Made by a program: the position numbers and the translations under genes. Shown piece by piece: positions 1-14,471 of a stretch of DNA of 64,000 nt. A model generated the notes under the pieces. It was not told the origin of the DNA. It saw nothing but the letters and a program-made list of their open reading frames with translations, and made no database searches. How positions within the stretch are numbered: position 1 is the first letter of the stretch; each line of letters starts with the position of its first letter. This DNA comes from VAZQ01 sp035293945. Lineage in GTDB: Bacteria; Pseudomonadota; Alphaproteobacteria; Rhizobiales; Xanthobacteraceae. The stretch spans positions 1 through 64,000 of the forward strand of contig DATGLV010000031.1 in the NCBI GenBank assembly GCA_035293945.1. Direction: 5' to 3'.

Positions 1-1
1 C

Positions 2-5356
<5,355 letters not shown>

Positions 5357-5369
5357 GCGGGCAAAAACG

Positions 5370-7244
5370 ATGGCTGTGTACGACAAGGTCAATGTTCTGT
5401 TGGTGGACGACCAGCCGGCGAAGCTGTTGTCCTATGAGGTGATACTGCAGGAGCTCGGCGAAAATCTGATCAAGACGTCCTCGGCCCGCGAAGCATTCGA
5501 ATGCCTGCTGAAGAATGATGTCGCGGTCGTTCTGGTCGACGTCTGCATGCCGGAGCTCGATGGGTTCCAGCTGGCGGCGATGATCCGCGATCATCCTCGC
5601 TTTCAGAAGACAGCCATCATCTTCATCTCCGCGATTCACCTGACCGATGTCGACCGGTTGCGCGGTTACGAGATGGGGGCGGTCGATTATGTGCCGGTTC
5701 CGGTTGTCCCGGAGGTGCTGCGTGCCAAGGTGCGGGTCTTTGCCGAGCTGTTTCGCAAGACCCGTCAGCTGCAGCAACTCAATCTCGAGCTCGAGCGGCG
5801 CGTGGCCGAGCGCACCGCCGAGCTCAAATCCTCGACTGCGCGCCTGCTGCAAAGCGAGCAGCTGCGCAGCCTGGCGCTGGCTGCCGGCCAGATGGGTTCG
5901 TGGGACTGGGACGCGGTCAGCGGGAATTTTTCCTGGGACGAGGGTCAGTACCACATCTTCGGCGTCGATCCCAAGCGCTTCTCGCTCACGCCCGAAAGCG
6001 TGCGCGCCCTGATTCATCCGGAGGATTGGCAGCGCCTCAGGGCGGCGCTGGCGGGCGTAAATGAGCACGGGCAGACGTTCCAGACCGAGTTCCGGGTTTG
6101 CCGCCCCAACGGAGAGATGCGCTGGTGCATCGGCGCCGCCGCCGCCAGCATCGATGCCAATCGCCGTGTCGTGGGCTTGAGCGGCGTGACAGTCGATATC
6201 ACCGATCGCAAGAGCGCCGAAGAGAGGCAGAATCTGCTCGTGCGGGAGGTCGATCACCGCGCCCGCAATGCGCTGGCGGTGGTGCAATCCATCATTCGGC
6301 TGACGCGGGCGGAGTCCAAGGAGGCCTATATCGACGCGGTCGAAGGCCGCATCACCGCGCTGTCACGCGCCCATGTGCTGTTGTCGCAATCGAGGTGGCA
6401 GGGGGCCAATCTCGGCCGAATTCTCGATGAGGAGCTTGCTCCTTACCGCCGCAGTGAGGGCGACAGGATCGTGGCCTCTGGGCCCGAAGTGTTTCTTGAC
6501 CCGGCGACCGCACAGATCCTCGCTCTCACCCTGCACGAGCTCGCCACCAATGCGGCCAAGTACGGGGCCCTGTCTTCTTCCTCCGGCCGCGTGGCGCTGA
6601 CTTGGCAGCTGGGTCCCAACCATCTCAGCATGCGGTGGACGGAAACCGGCGGTCCCGTTGTCCGCGTGCCGGTCACCGAGGGCTACGGCACGCGCGTCAT
6701 CGGCGCCAGCGTCGAACGCCAGCTCGACGGGAGCGCCATCTTCGACTGGCGACCGGAGGGCTTGTCCTTCACCATGACGATCCCGCTCGGAGAAAAATCA
6801 AGCCCCGCTGGAGCTAAGCCCGATGCACGTGCGCCGCACGACGACGCTGCCACGCCCAGGCGCGGGCTCGCGCTGGGAAACAGGCTCCTCCTGGTCGAGG
6901 ATGAGGCGCTTACCGGCATGATGATGAGCGACATGCTGACAGACCTCGGCTTCGAGGTGATCGGCCCATTCGCACGGGTGGCCGACGCGCTGGCTGCGGC
7001 CGGGCGCGAAGATTTTCAGGCTGCCGTTCTCGACGTCAACCTCGACGGCGAGATGGTCTATCCGGTCGCGGAAGCGATCCTGGCCCGCGGCGTGCCGTTT
7101 GTTTTCGTGACCGGATACGGCGCCGAGGGGATTGATCGCCGGTTCGCGCAGATCCCGGTCCTGCAAAAGCCGATTGAGCGGCAAATGTTGCAGAGCGCCT
7201 TTGTCAACTCCGCCCGTCGCGCCCCCGAATCGGTGGGAGGCTGA
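5370..7244 (+). CDS. REC-PAS-HWE histidine kinase-REC signalling protein
   Basis: This 624-residue cytoplasmic protein has an N-terminal receiver (about 5-120, phospho-acceptor Asp57), a short coiled coil (about 135-160), a PAS fold of the PAS_3 type (about 165-285), an HWE/HisKA_2-family kinase (about 285-480, with His296 in the VDHRARNALAVVQ motif) and a C-terminal receiver (about 500-615, Asp555). HWE kinases are frequent in Alphaproteobacteria, often in light or general stress signalling. It has no membrane segment. Starting 13 bp after the hybrid kinase, it is likely co-transcribed, and its N-terminal receiver could accept phosphate from that kinase; this partnership is inference. No DNA-binding output domain is present. 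Confidence 0.93.
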   Translation: MAVYDKVNVLLVDDQPAKLLSYEVILQELGENLIKTSSAREAFECLLKNDVAVVLVDVCMPELDGFQLAAMIRDHPRFQKTAIIFISAIHLTDVDRLRGYEMGAVDYVPVPVVPEVLRAKVRVFAELFRKTRQLQQLNLELERRVAERTAELKSSTARLLQSEQLRSLALAAGQMGSWDWDAVSGNFSWDEGQYHIFGVDPKRFSLTPESVRALIHPEDWQRLRAALAGVNEHGQTFQTEFRVCRPNGEMRWCIGAAAASIDANRRVVGLSGVTVDITDRKSAEERQNLLVREVDHRARNALAVVQSIIRLTRAESKEAYIDAVEGRITALSRAHVLLSQSRWQGANLGRILDEELAPYRRSEGDRIVASGPEVFLDPATAQILALTLHELATNAAKYGALSSSSGRVALTWQLGPNHLSMRWTETGGPVVRVPVTEGYGTRVIGASVERQLDGSAIFDWRPEGLSFTMTIPLGEKSSPAGAKPDARAPHDDAATPRRGLALGNRLLLVEDEALTGMMMSDMLTDLGFEVIGPFARVADALAAAGREDFQAAVLDVNLDGEMVYPVAEAILARGVPFVFVTGYGAEGIDRRFAQIPVLQKPIERQMLQSAFVNSARRAPESVGG

Positions 7245-7260
7245 GGGGCTAGAGATCGCA

Positions 7261-8274
7261 TCACGGGAGATAGCCGGCGGCGCGGAACCAGGAAATCGCG
7301 TCGGCGATTCCCTCCCGGTAGGGCCGCGACACATAGCCCAGATCGCGCCGCGCCTTGGCATCGGAAAAGAACATATGCACATGCGCCATACGCAGCCCGT
7401 CACGGGTGGCGAATGGTTCGCGACCCGTCAAGCGGGCCCATAGCTCAGCGCCCCACGCGATCGGGTAGACCGCCGCGAGAGGGAGCCGCAGCCGGGGCGG
7501 CGACCGTCCCACGATCTGGGCAATATCAGCCAGCATGCTGGCAAGATGGACATTCTCCCCGCCCAGAATGTATCGCTCGCCGATTTTCCCCCGATGCAAC
7601 GCCGCCAAGTGGCCGGCCGCCACGTCATCGACATGGACGAGGTTGAGCCCGGTGTCGACGAAGCCGGGCATTCGGCCGCGCGCGGCTTCCACGATAATTC
7701 GACCGGTCGGAGTCGGCTTGACGTCGCGTGGACCGATCGGAGTTGAGGGGTTCACGACGACGGCCGGCAGACCTTGGCGCACCACCATCTCGTGCACGAG
7801 GCGCTCTGCCAGCACCTTGCTTTTCTTGTAGGCGCCCACCGCCTCGTCGGGAGGGAGCAGGCGGCTCTCATCTGCCGGCTTGCCGTCGCCGTGCCCGATC
7901 GTGGCTACGCTGCTCGTGTAGACGATTCGCTCGACCCCGGCCCGCAGCGCCTCCTGCATCAGCGTCCGGGTCCCCTCGACATTGTTGCGCACGATATCGT
8001 CCGGTACAGGGGCCCAAAGCCGATAGTCTGCCGCCGCGTGGATCAGGTAACGAACACCGCGCAGTGCTGCCGCTACGGCAGCGCCGTCGCGCAGATCACC
8101 GAGCGCGATTTCGTCCTCGCGATGAATGTTGATGCGCGGGCTGGTAGAGCGGACCAGCACGCGGACAGCATAGCCGGCGGCGCGAGCGCTGTTGGCGATT
8201 GCGGCGCCGAGAAATCCGCTGGCGCCGGTAACGAGGATCAGGTCGCGCGCGCTGCCTTCTGGTTCTGCTGCCAT
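7261..8274 (-). CDS. hpnA: hopanoid-associated sugar epimerase HpnA
   Basis: This 337-residue extended short-chain dehydrogenase/reductase has the N-terminal NAD(P)-binding motif VTGASGFLG near residues 16-24 and a YxxxK active-site motif (AYKKSK). The sequence style (HAAADYRLWAPVP, PSTPIGPRDVKPTPTGRI) is that of HpnA, the dihydroflavonol-reductase-like epimerase of hopanoid clusters, presumed to act on the sugar part of hopanoid head groups. The ATG at 8274 is chosen; a TTG four codons upstream is possible. It is divergent from hpnG, with a 180-bp gap that could hold back-to-back promoters. Known members match along the full length; the exact reaction is not shown biochemically for most. Confidence 0.85.
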   Translation of the reverse strand: MAAEPEGSARDLILVTGASGFLGAAIANSARAAGYAVRVLVRSTSPRINIHREDEIALGDLRDGAAVAAALRGVRYLIHAAADYRLWAPVPDDIVRNNVEGTRTLMQEALRAGVERIVYTSSVATIGHGDGKPADESRLLPPDEAVGAYKKSKVLAERLVHEMVVRQGLPAVVVNPSTPIGPRDVKPTPTGRIIVEAARGRMPGFVDTGLNLVHVDDVAAGHLAALHRGKIGERYILGGENVHLASMLADIAQIVGRSPPRLRLPLAAVYPIAWGAELWARLTGREPFATRDGLRMAHVHMFFSDAKARRDLGYVSRPYREGIADAISWFRAAGYLP

Positions 8275-8454
8275 CGCCCAATCCAAGATGCGTAAGTGGA
8301 ATTCCGAAATCGGATTGCACTTTTCCTGAAAATGCGTCTACTGCCATATCCAGGGGAAGTCGTCGATCCAGCGATTACGCCTTGGCACGGGAAATGCTTC
8401 TCCGGTGCACGGCATTGGGGTCGGTCTGGAACTGATGGGGATTGGGCGGGAGCG

Positions 8455-9183
8455 ATGGATGTCCGATTGATCGCCGTGGTGGGCTTGGCTTTCGAAGCTC
8501 GGATCGCGGCGGGGCCAGGAGTCCGTGTCATCTGCAGCGGCAACGGCAAGGATTTGGCGGCTTCGCTTTCGCGGGCGATTTCCGAGGGCGCGACCGGTGT
8601 TATGAGCTTCGGGGTGGCGGGCGGGCTTTCCCCGACGCTTGAACCCGGCACCTGCATCATCGGGTCCGGCATATTGTTCGGGAATGATCGCATAAGCCGG
8701 ATCAACACGGATCACGACTGGTCGCAAAAGCTGTTGCAGACTATTCCGGGCGCGGTTCGCGGGCTCCTGCTCGGCGTCACCGAGCCGGTAATCGATCCGC
8801 GGGCCAAGGCAGCACTCTACATGGAAACCGGCGCCATCGCGGTCGATATGGAATCCCATGTGGTCGGAGGGGTGGCGGCTGCGCATGGCATTCCCATGGC
8901 GGCGGTTCGGGTCATCGCCGATCCGGCGGCGCGGGCAATTCCTGCTTCGGCTTTGGCGGCCATGCGTCCCAATGGGACTACTGACGTACCGGCTATGATC
9001 TGGTCGATGCTGAAGCGGCCGACCGACTTTCCGGCGGTGGTGCGAACCGCGCTCGACGCGCGTGCCGCGCGCGCCACGCTGGTGCGCGGCCGGCGATTGC
9101 TGGAGCCAGGTCTCGGCATTCACTTTGCCAGACGCGAGACCGCCCCGGCCGCCAACACTCTGCCGGTGCCGCTGCCGGCCTGA
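8455..9183 (+). CDS. hpnG: hopanoid-associated phosphorylase HpnG
   Basis: This 242-residue protein belongs to the nucleoside phosphorylase superfamily. It has a glycine-rich phosphate/ribose loop (SFGVAGGLSPTLEPG) and the conserved VDMES motif, whose Glu contacts ribose in relatives. In hopanoid synthesis HpnG removes adenine from adenosylhopane to give a phosphoribosyl-hopane intermediate. The ATG at 8455 has a GGGAG ribosome-binding site just upstream; the frame stays open to 8296, but that stretch does not look like family sequence. It pairs divergently with hpnA. No squalene-hopene cyclase or hpnH is in view, so the rest of the pathway must lie elsewhere. Confidence 0.87.
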   Translation: MDVRLIAVVGLAFEARIAAGPGVRVICSGNGKDLAASLSRAISEGATGVMSFGVAGGLSPTLEPGTCIIGSGILFGNDRISRINTDHDWSQKLLQTIPGAVRGLLLGVTEPVIDPRAKAALYMETGAIAVDMESHVVGGVAAAHGIPMAAVRVIADPAARAIPASALAAMRPNGTTDVPAMIWSMLKRPTDFPAVVRTALDARAARATLVRGRRLLEPGLGIHFARRETAPAANTLPVPLPA

Positions 9184-9357
9184 TGTGGGGTCACGGCCGT
9201 CTGGCCAGTGCCTGCGTGATCGCCTTCCCCAGATCGCTCCTGCGGTTCCTTGTAGCGGCTGCCGGCGCGAAAACGCCGGCATCGCTCGCGTCAGATCCGC
9301 CGCGCGGTCAGCCGCCTGCGCCATGCGCGACGCAGTCCCGGTGTTAGGATGGGCGAG

Positions 9358-9804
9358 ATGACGGATGATAAGTCCATTGAGATCAAGACTGTCGAGGCCG
9401 GCTCGCCGCTGATGGCGGAGATCCTCGACTTGCGCGCCGAAGTGTTCGTGCTTGAGCAGGGCGTCCCGCCTGAGCTCGAGCTGGATGGACTGGACGAACA
9501 GGCGATGCACCTTGCGGCAATCCGCGATGGCGCGATCGTGGGGACACTGCGCCTGTTGCAGGACCATGGCGCGGCGAAGATCGGCCGCGTCGCGGTGCGG
9601 GCCGCATTGCGGCAGAATGGAATTGGCCGCAGGCTCATGCAGCGCGCAGAGACAATCATTTCCGACCGCGGATTCCGCGATATCCTCCTGCATGCGCAGA
9701 TCACAGTCGCGGGGTTCTACCGTCGGCTGGGTTATGTCGAAGAGGGCGACAGGTTCGATGAGGCGGGAATTGCCCACATCGCGATGCGCAAGAGGATTGT
9801 TTGA
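9358..9804 (+). CDS. GNAT-family N-acetyltransferase (ElaA-like)
   Basis: This 148-residue protein has the GNAT fold. The acetyl-CoA-binding signature is VAVRAALRQNGIGRRLM, near residues 78-94. The N-terminal part (LRAEVFVLEQGVPPELELDGLD) resembles the YjcF/ElaA-type acyltransferases. The substrate cannot be predicted. The ATG at 9358 has an AGGA element about nine bases upstream; an alternative ATG at 9349 abuts that element and is less likely. It is a single gene, facing the convergent lipoprotein gene. Confidence 0.85.
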   Translation: MTDDKSIEIKTVEAGSPLMAEILDLRAEVFVLEQGVPPELELDGLDEQAMHLAAIRDGAIVGTLRLLQDHGAAKIGRVAVRAALRQNGIGRRLMQRAETIISDRGFRDILLHAQITVAGFYRRLGYVEEGDRFDEAGIAHIAMRKRIV

Positions 9805-9813
9805 GCGCGCCTG

Positions 9814-10035
9814 CTAGTACGGCCGCAAGAATCGATAGCCTTTTGCTTTCATGCATTGCTTGGTCGGATTGCCGATGGCGAGGCTGTCATCGCCGATTGC
9901 CGCTTGGCATTGCGCCAGGTCGCGCGCGAACTTGGATGTCGGAACCGCTTCCAGGCTGACGACATCGGGTACGCAGGCGCCAACGCAAAGTGCGGCCATG
10001 AGCATCAACATGAGCGTCAAGGCCTTTGCGCGCAT
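9814..10035 (-). CDS. small outer-envelope lipoprotein, hypothetical
   Basis: This 73-residue protein has a basic start, a hydrophobic stretch and a lipobox ending in Cys21 (LCVGAC), so it should be lipidated and anchored in a membrane. The mature part of about 50 residues has two further Cys (ARDLAQCQA and TKQCMKAKGY). This is the pattern of short alphaproteobacterial lipoproteins of unknown role. The ATG at 10035 is preceded by a strong GGGAGGGG site; an open frame to 10110 exists but would bury the signal peptide. I do not recognise a family. Confidence 0.75.
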   Translation of the reverse strand: MRAKALTLMLMLMAALCVGACVPDVVSLEAVPTSKFARDLAQCQAAIGDDSLAIGNPTKQCMKAKGYRFLRPY

Positions 10036-10099
10036 GGTTCCCCTCCCGCCGACGGGCCATTTTCCGCCATCGTTCTTCCGATGGCAATGACCCTCGACG

Positions 10100-12196
10100 T
10101 CAACCCACAAGCGGCGACATGCGCACGTCGACGGCGCGCACTCCCTCGCCCTTCGCGCACACGATCAGCGGATTGATCTCGATATCGGCGAGGAGATGCC
10201 GATGCTCGAGATAGAAGTCCGAGAGCCCGCACATCGCTGTCGTCAAGGCGTCGACATCGGCAGGCGGCCGCCCGCGGAAGCCTTCCAGTAACTTCGCGAC
10301 CTTGAGCTCGCCGAGCATGTCGCGCGCGTCCTGCGGCGTGATCGGCAGCAGCCGGCAGGCGACATCCTGCACGAGTTCGACCAGAATGCCGCCGGCGCCG
10401 ACCGCCAAAAGCGGTCCGAACAGAGGATCAAGACGGGCCCCGACAATGATTTCGGTGCCCTCGGCCATCTCCTGCACCAGGAATCCATCAAGCGAGGCAT
10501 CCGGTGCGGCTTTGTGGATCAACGTGGCGAGCGCAGCCGCCTCGCGCTCGACCTCTTCCGGTGATTTGAGATTGAGGCGCACGGCACCGAGCTCGGTCTT
10601 ATGGCTGATCGCGGCGGACACGATCTTGAGCGCGACCGGAAAGCCGATGCTGGCCGCGATCTTCGCCGCCTCCTGTGGCGAGGATGCCACCCCGTTTCGG
10701 GGCGGAGTTAGCCCATGATCGGCCAGCGCAGCCTCAAAGGCAGCGCCTTGCAGCTTCCGCGCGTCACCGCGCGCTGGCGGCAGGCGCGGAATGTGCCGCC
10801 CCCGCCGCGCCCCATAGAAAGCCAGCGCTGAGAGCGCGCGGATGGTTTGTGGCAGCCCCATCAAATACGGGAAGCCGACCTGATCTTGGAATTCTACAGC
10901 CGGCTTCTCGACCGGAAAGTTCATGCGCACGAAGGCGATGACCGGCTTGTCGGTGCTTTGCGAGATGCTGCGCAGCAGGGCCGGGTCGCGTGCACGCTTG
11001 CCGCTCGGCAAGGTGCTGCCCCACGCCAAGATGTCGACATTGGGATCGGCCGCCACGGCGCGGCAAAGCTCGGCCGATTCTGCTTCACCGCCCGGATTGC
11101 CGGCGTCGAGTGGATTTTTCAACGCGAGCTCCGGTGAAACCAGAGGGCGAAGCCGCGCCTTGATCGCTGCATCGAAGTCCGGCGTGGCGAGGGTGCCCAT
11201 CTCGTCGAGATAATCATAGAGCAAGTCGACGGTGCCCCCTGAGGTCGTGACCCAGCCAACACGGTTGCCCTTCGGCAGGCGCCCGTTCTGGAACGCGAGC
11301 GTCATCTCGATCATGTCGTCGAGCGTTGGACAGATCACTATGCCATAGCGCTCGCACATGGCCGCAAACGCCGCATAGTCGCCGGCGATCGCGCCCGTGT
11401 GCGAGCGCGCGCTGTCGCGCGATTTCTGCGACTTGCCGGTCTTGATGGCGATGATCGGCTTGCCGACCGCAAGCGCCTTCGCGGCTGCCGCCATGAACTG
11501 CTGTGGCCGCCTGATGCCCTCGATGAACAGCGTGATCACGCGTGTGTGCACATCCGCGACCAGGAAATTGATGTAGTCGGCGAGGTCGAGATTGATCTCG
11601 TTGCCGCTCGAGATCATGTAGCTGAACTTTACACCGCGCTGTGCGCCGACCTGACCGAGATATTGCAGCGTGCCGCCCGATTGCGTGACCAGGCCGACCG
11701 AGCCCGGCGGCAGCTGGCAGAGCTCCGTGTTGGGATAGCCGAAGTACTTTTCGCGCAGCGCATTGGCGCCCATGCAATTGGGACCGCAGACGACGAGGCC
11801 GCTTCTCTCGATCAAAGCTTTCAGTGTGGCGCCGCGGGCGACGATTTCCGGATCCTCGCCTTCGCCGATCTGGCTCGCATAGATGGTGGCGCTCTTCAGC
11901 CCGGCCTTGACCCCCGTCTCCACCACCGCCTGAACTGCGGAAGCCGGCACGATCACCAGCGCATGATCTGCCGGTTCCGGCAGGGAAGCGAGATCCGGGT
12001 AACAGCGGCTGCCCCACACTTCATCGACGCGCGGATTGACCGGATAGACTTTGCCCGGATAGCCGAACCGACGCAGGTTATGGAAGATCTGCGTTGCCCA
12101 TTTGCCGCGCTCGGATGCACCTACGATCGCAACCGAGCGCGGATTGAGCAATGGGAGTGGCGACCTGAATGCCTGATCGGCGGCTTGCTCGGGCAA
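10100..12196 (-). CDS. acyl-CoA synthetase, NDP(ADP)-forming (copy 1)
   Basis: This protein fuses the alpha-like and beta-like parts of the succinyl-CoA synthetase superfamily: an N-terminal CoA-binding domain (SVAIVGASERGKW), a ligase/CoA region with the phosphohistidine motif SHTGA, and a C-terminal ATP-grasp half (VALKIVSAAISHKTELGAV, ADIEINPL). Such enzymes make an acyl-CoA from acid, CoA and nucleotide triphosphate, or run in reverse. I place the start at a TTG (12196) because AGGAGGA lies about eight bases before it and the resulting 698 residues match the 691-residue paralogue at 54284-56359. The ATG at 12304 would add 36 residues, rich in Arg and Pro, that have no counterpart. It stands alone, so the acid used is unknown. 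Confidence 0.88.
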   Translation of the reverse strand: MPEQAADQAFRSPLPLLNPRSVAIVGASERGKWATQIFHNLRRFGYPGKVYPVNPRVDEVWGSRCYPDLASLPEPADHALVIVPASAVQAVVETGVKAGLKSATIYASQIGEGEDPEIVARGATLKALIERSGLVVCGPNCMGANALREKYFGYPNTELCQLPPGSVGLVTQSGGTLQYLGQVGAQRGVKFSYMISSGNEINLDLADYINFLVADVHTRVITLFIEGIRRPQQFMAAAAKALAVGKPIIAIKTGKSQKSRDSARSHTGAIAGDYAAFAAMCERYGIVICPTLDDMIEMTLAFQNGRLPKGNRVGWVTTSGGTVDLLYDYLDEMGTLATPDFDAAIKARLRPLVSPELALKNPLDAGNPGGEAESAELCRAVAADPNVDILAWGSTLPSGKRARDPALLRSISQSTDKPVIAFVRMNFPVEKPAVEFQDQVGFPYLMGLPQTIRALSALAFYGARRGRHIPRLPPARGDARKLQGAAFEAALADHGLTPPRNGVASSPQEAAKIAASIGFPVALKIVSAAISHKTELGAVRLNLKSPEEVEREAAALATLIHKAAPDASLDGFLVQEMAEGTEIIVGARLDPLFGPLLAVGAGGILVELVQDVACRLLPITPQDARDMLGELKVAKLLEGFRGRPPADVDALTTAMCGLSDFYLEHRHLLADIEINPLIVCAKGEGVRAVDVRMSPLVG

Positions 12197-12343
12197 CGGA
12201 TCGGTCCTCCTGCGGCGCGCCGGATTTGCTCCGGGCCGCGCAGTTCGTGCAGGAGCCGCGCGTTCGGTGTCAAGATCACGGTCAGGAGTGAAATCACATC
12301 GCATGCCGCCGGGACTAACGCATGTTCCGATCGAAAAGACTCA

Positions 12344-12462
12344 CTCCCGTCGTCACCCGCGGGCATAGCCCGTCGAAGACGGGCGTAAGACGCCCTGATG
12401 ACCCGCGGGTCCATCTTTTTCGCAAGAAGATGGATTGCCGGGCTTGACCCACGGCAACGACG
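12344..12462. repeat. composite palindromic intergenic repeat
   Basis: Between two minus-strand genes. It contains a triple-segment hairpin motif at 12368-12395 (GCCCGTC, GACGGGCGT, ACGCCC), the 9-mer ACCCGCGGG twice (12355-12363 and 12401-12409), and a hairpin of CCATCTT with AAGATGG (12411-12433). Similar composite repeats are common between genes of Bradyrhizobium-like bacteria. Confidence 0.7.
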
Positions 12463-12493
12463 CTGAAGTGGATCAATTCGACCGGGAACCGCC

Positions 12494-12805
12494 TTAGCGG
12501 CCGCGCCCTCGCCATGTGCTCGCGATCAGGCCGCCGGCAATCAACAGCGCAATGACCGGAACAGCAAGCAGCAAGGTACCGAGCATGATCGCGAGCGTCG
12601 CACCCGCGAACAATCCGATCAGCAGCGCAATGCCGACAAAGCTCCATGGTCCGAGCTTGGCGACGAAGATGCGGCTCTCGCCGCGCTCCCTGCCGGCAAA
12701 CCAGTTCGGACCGGCCTGATAGGTGTCGCGGCGTCCGCGCGACGGCGGAATGATCTCCGGCTCGTAACGGGGTTGCTCCGGCTTGATAGTGCGTTCGCGT
12801 GCCAT
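12494..12805 (-). CDS. small two-helix membrane protein, hypothetical
   Basis: This 103-residue protein has a polar, proline-rich N-terminus (TIKPEQPRYEPEIIPPSRGRR), a Trp/Phe-containing amphipathic linker, and two hydrophobic helices (about residues 54-74 and 76-95) ending in WRGRGR. Such proteins occur in Bradyrhizobium relatives, but no function is known to me. The ATG at 12805 has AAAGAGGCGC upstream; that motif belongs to a 15-bp tandem repeat (12809-12862). It is probably transcribed alone. Confidence 0.72.
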   Translation of the reverse strand: MARERTIKPEQPRYEPEIIPPSRGRRDTYQAGPNWFAGRERGESRIFVAKLGPWSFVGIALLIGLFAGATLAIMLGTLLLAVPVIALLIAGGLIASTWRGRGR

Positions 12806-12808
12806 GTC

Positions 12809-12862
12809 GCGCCTCTTTGGTTTGCGCCTCTTTGGTTCGCGCCTGCTTGGCTTTCGCCTCTC
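12809..12862 (-). repeat. 15-bp tandem repeat in the 5' leader of the small membrane protein
   Basis: About 3.5 units of GCGCCTCTTTGGTTT with drift, starting at 12809, 12824, 12839 and 12854. On the coding (minus) strand each unit carries an AAGAGGCGC-like, Shine-Dalgarno-similar core; the one nearest the gene serves as its likely ribosome-binding site. Confidence 0.75.
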
Positions 12863-12948
12863 GATCTAACCCGGGAGGGTAAGCGGCGAATGGGGAGACT
12901 TAGAGGCGATCTCCTCCCGAAGCTTCATTCGCGCCTAGCCACAATCCT

Positions 12949-14355
12949 CTATTCTGCAGCGTGGCTCACCCGCCAGATGGTGCCGTTGCCATCCTCGGAA
13001 AAGATAAGGGCGCCGTCCTTGGTCTGCGCGACGCCGACCGGCCGGCCCCAGACGGATGTATCGTCGATAACAAAACCGGTGATGAAATCTTCGTATTCGC
13101 CGGTTGGCGCGCCGTCCTTCACGATCACCCGGATGATCTTGTACCCGGTACGGGTCGCACGGTTCCAGGAGCCATGCAGCGCCACAAATGCGTTGCCTTT
13201 GAAATCGGCTGGGAACTGGTCCCCGGTGTAGAACATCATTTGCAGTGGCGCCGAATGCGGTTGAACGAGCACGTCCGGAATGATGACCTTGTCCTTCAGG
13301 TCGGGGCGTTCACCGGCATGACGCGGATCTTCGTGCGCTCCCATGTAGTACCAGGGCCAGCCGTAGAATCCGCCTTCGCGGACGCGAGTCACATAGTCAG
13401 GCGGGAGATTGTCGCCCATCCCGTCGCGCTCGTTGGTCGCGCACCAGGGGTCGCCGGTAGCCGGATTGATCGCCAAGCCGACGCAGTTGCGAATTCCAAC
13501 CGCATATATCCGGCCGTTCTGGCCCTCTGTATTGAATACAAGCACGTCGGCGCGTTCCGCATCGTTGCCCCAAGCGGCACCGGCGGGCCTGTCTTCTTCC
13601 CAACGCTTCACCGCCGCAGCATCGAGGCGGCCCATGCCCTCCGCATCGTTGGTGGCCGACCCTACGGAAATGTACATTCGCATTCCGTCCTTGGAGAAGG
13701 CGATGTCCCGCGTTGTGTGACCGCCGGCCGGCAATTTGGGCACGATGATCTCCGCAGGTCCGCTCGCTTCCATGTCGCCCGCTCGATACGGGAAGCGGAC
13801 GACCGAATCCATGTTGGCTACATAAACCCACGTGGGGTTATCGGCCGGATAGAATGCGATGCCGAAAGGTCCGCGAAGCCCACTCGCGAATATTTCGTTC
13901 TTCTCGACCGCCGCGCTGCTCCGGTCCGTTCGCAGCACGCGGATTCGGCCGGCGCCGGTCTCGGCAACGAATATGTCGCCGTTGGGTGCGATGCGCAGGA
14001 GGCGCGGATTGGACAATCCACTGGCCAGCTGCTTGACCGTAAACCCTGGCGGCGCGTTGAGCCTTGCATCCGCTCTCGCGCGCACGACCCGCACGGTATT
14101 GCCAACCGACCGTGTCGCATAGGGAGCCGGCAACGCATCGACTGTGAGGTGCCGGCGCCTGCCCGGCATATCATCGTGCCACGAGCCGAATGCGGCGGTG
14201 CCGCCGAGCGCCTGTGTGCTGACCACGCCCTGCGCGCGCGCCGAATTGCTGCGATCGAGTTGTAAGGCGCCGACCCCGATCAGAGCCGCAAGCGCCGAGG
14301 CGGCAGCCGGGACCGCGAGAAATCGCACACGACAGGATGACGGGAAGTTTCGCAT
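12949..14355 (-). CDS. exported PQQ-dependent sugar dehydrogenase-like protein (glucose/sorbosone dehydrogenase family)
   Basis: This 468-residue protein has a signal-anchor-like N-terminus (hydrophobic residues about 14-30, then RAQG) followed by a six-bladed beta-propeller. Typical blade text is visible: SNPRLLRIAPNGDIFVAETG, LRGPFGIAFYP, VGIRNCVGLAINP, SWNRATRTGYKIIRV and WGRPVGVAQTKDGALIFSEDG. The family oxidises aldoses or aldehyde sugars in the periplasm with PQQ, but many relatives do not bind PQQ, so the activity is unproven. The ATG at 14355 is chosen with GGAGA about ten bases upstream; the longer open frame to 14487 would precede the signal with non-family sequence. Confidence 0.85.
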   Translation of the reverse strand: MRNFPSSCRVRFLAVPAAASALAALIGVGALQLDRSNSARAQGVVSTQALGGTAAFGSWHDDMPGRRRHLTVDALPAPYATRSVGNTVRVVRARADARLNAPPGFTVKQLASGLSNPRLLRIAPNGDIFVAETGAGRIRVLRTDRSSAAVEKNEIFASGLRGPFGIAFYPADNPTWVYVANMDSVVRFPYRAGDMEASGPAEIIVPKLPAGGHTTRDIAFSKDGMRMYISVGSATNDAEGMGRLDAAAVKRWEEDRPAGAAWGNDAERADVLVFNTEGQNGRIYAVGIRNCVGLAINPATGDPWCATNERDGMGDNLPPDYVTRVREGGFYGWPWYYMGAHEDPRHAGERPDLKDKVIIPDVLVQPHSAPLQMMFYTGDQFPADFKGNAFVALHGSWNRATRTGYKIIRVIVKDGAPTGEYEDFITGFVIDDTSVWGRPVGVAQTKDGALIFSEDGNGTIWRVSHAAE

Positions 14356-14471
14356 CGGGCGCGTTCTCCACTTTTGGGGTGGCGGCACTTGTGTGCATTG
14401 TAGCCTAAGTGGGACCGTCCGGCTCGGCTCGCTCACACCGCCGGGACCGCGACCCTGGTGAATGGAAGCGC

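Noticed and set aside
11399..12388. Open frame of 329 codons on the plus strand
   Set aside because: It is antisense to acyl-CoA synthetase copy 1; no family signature.
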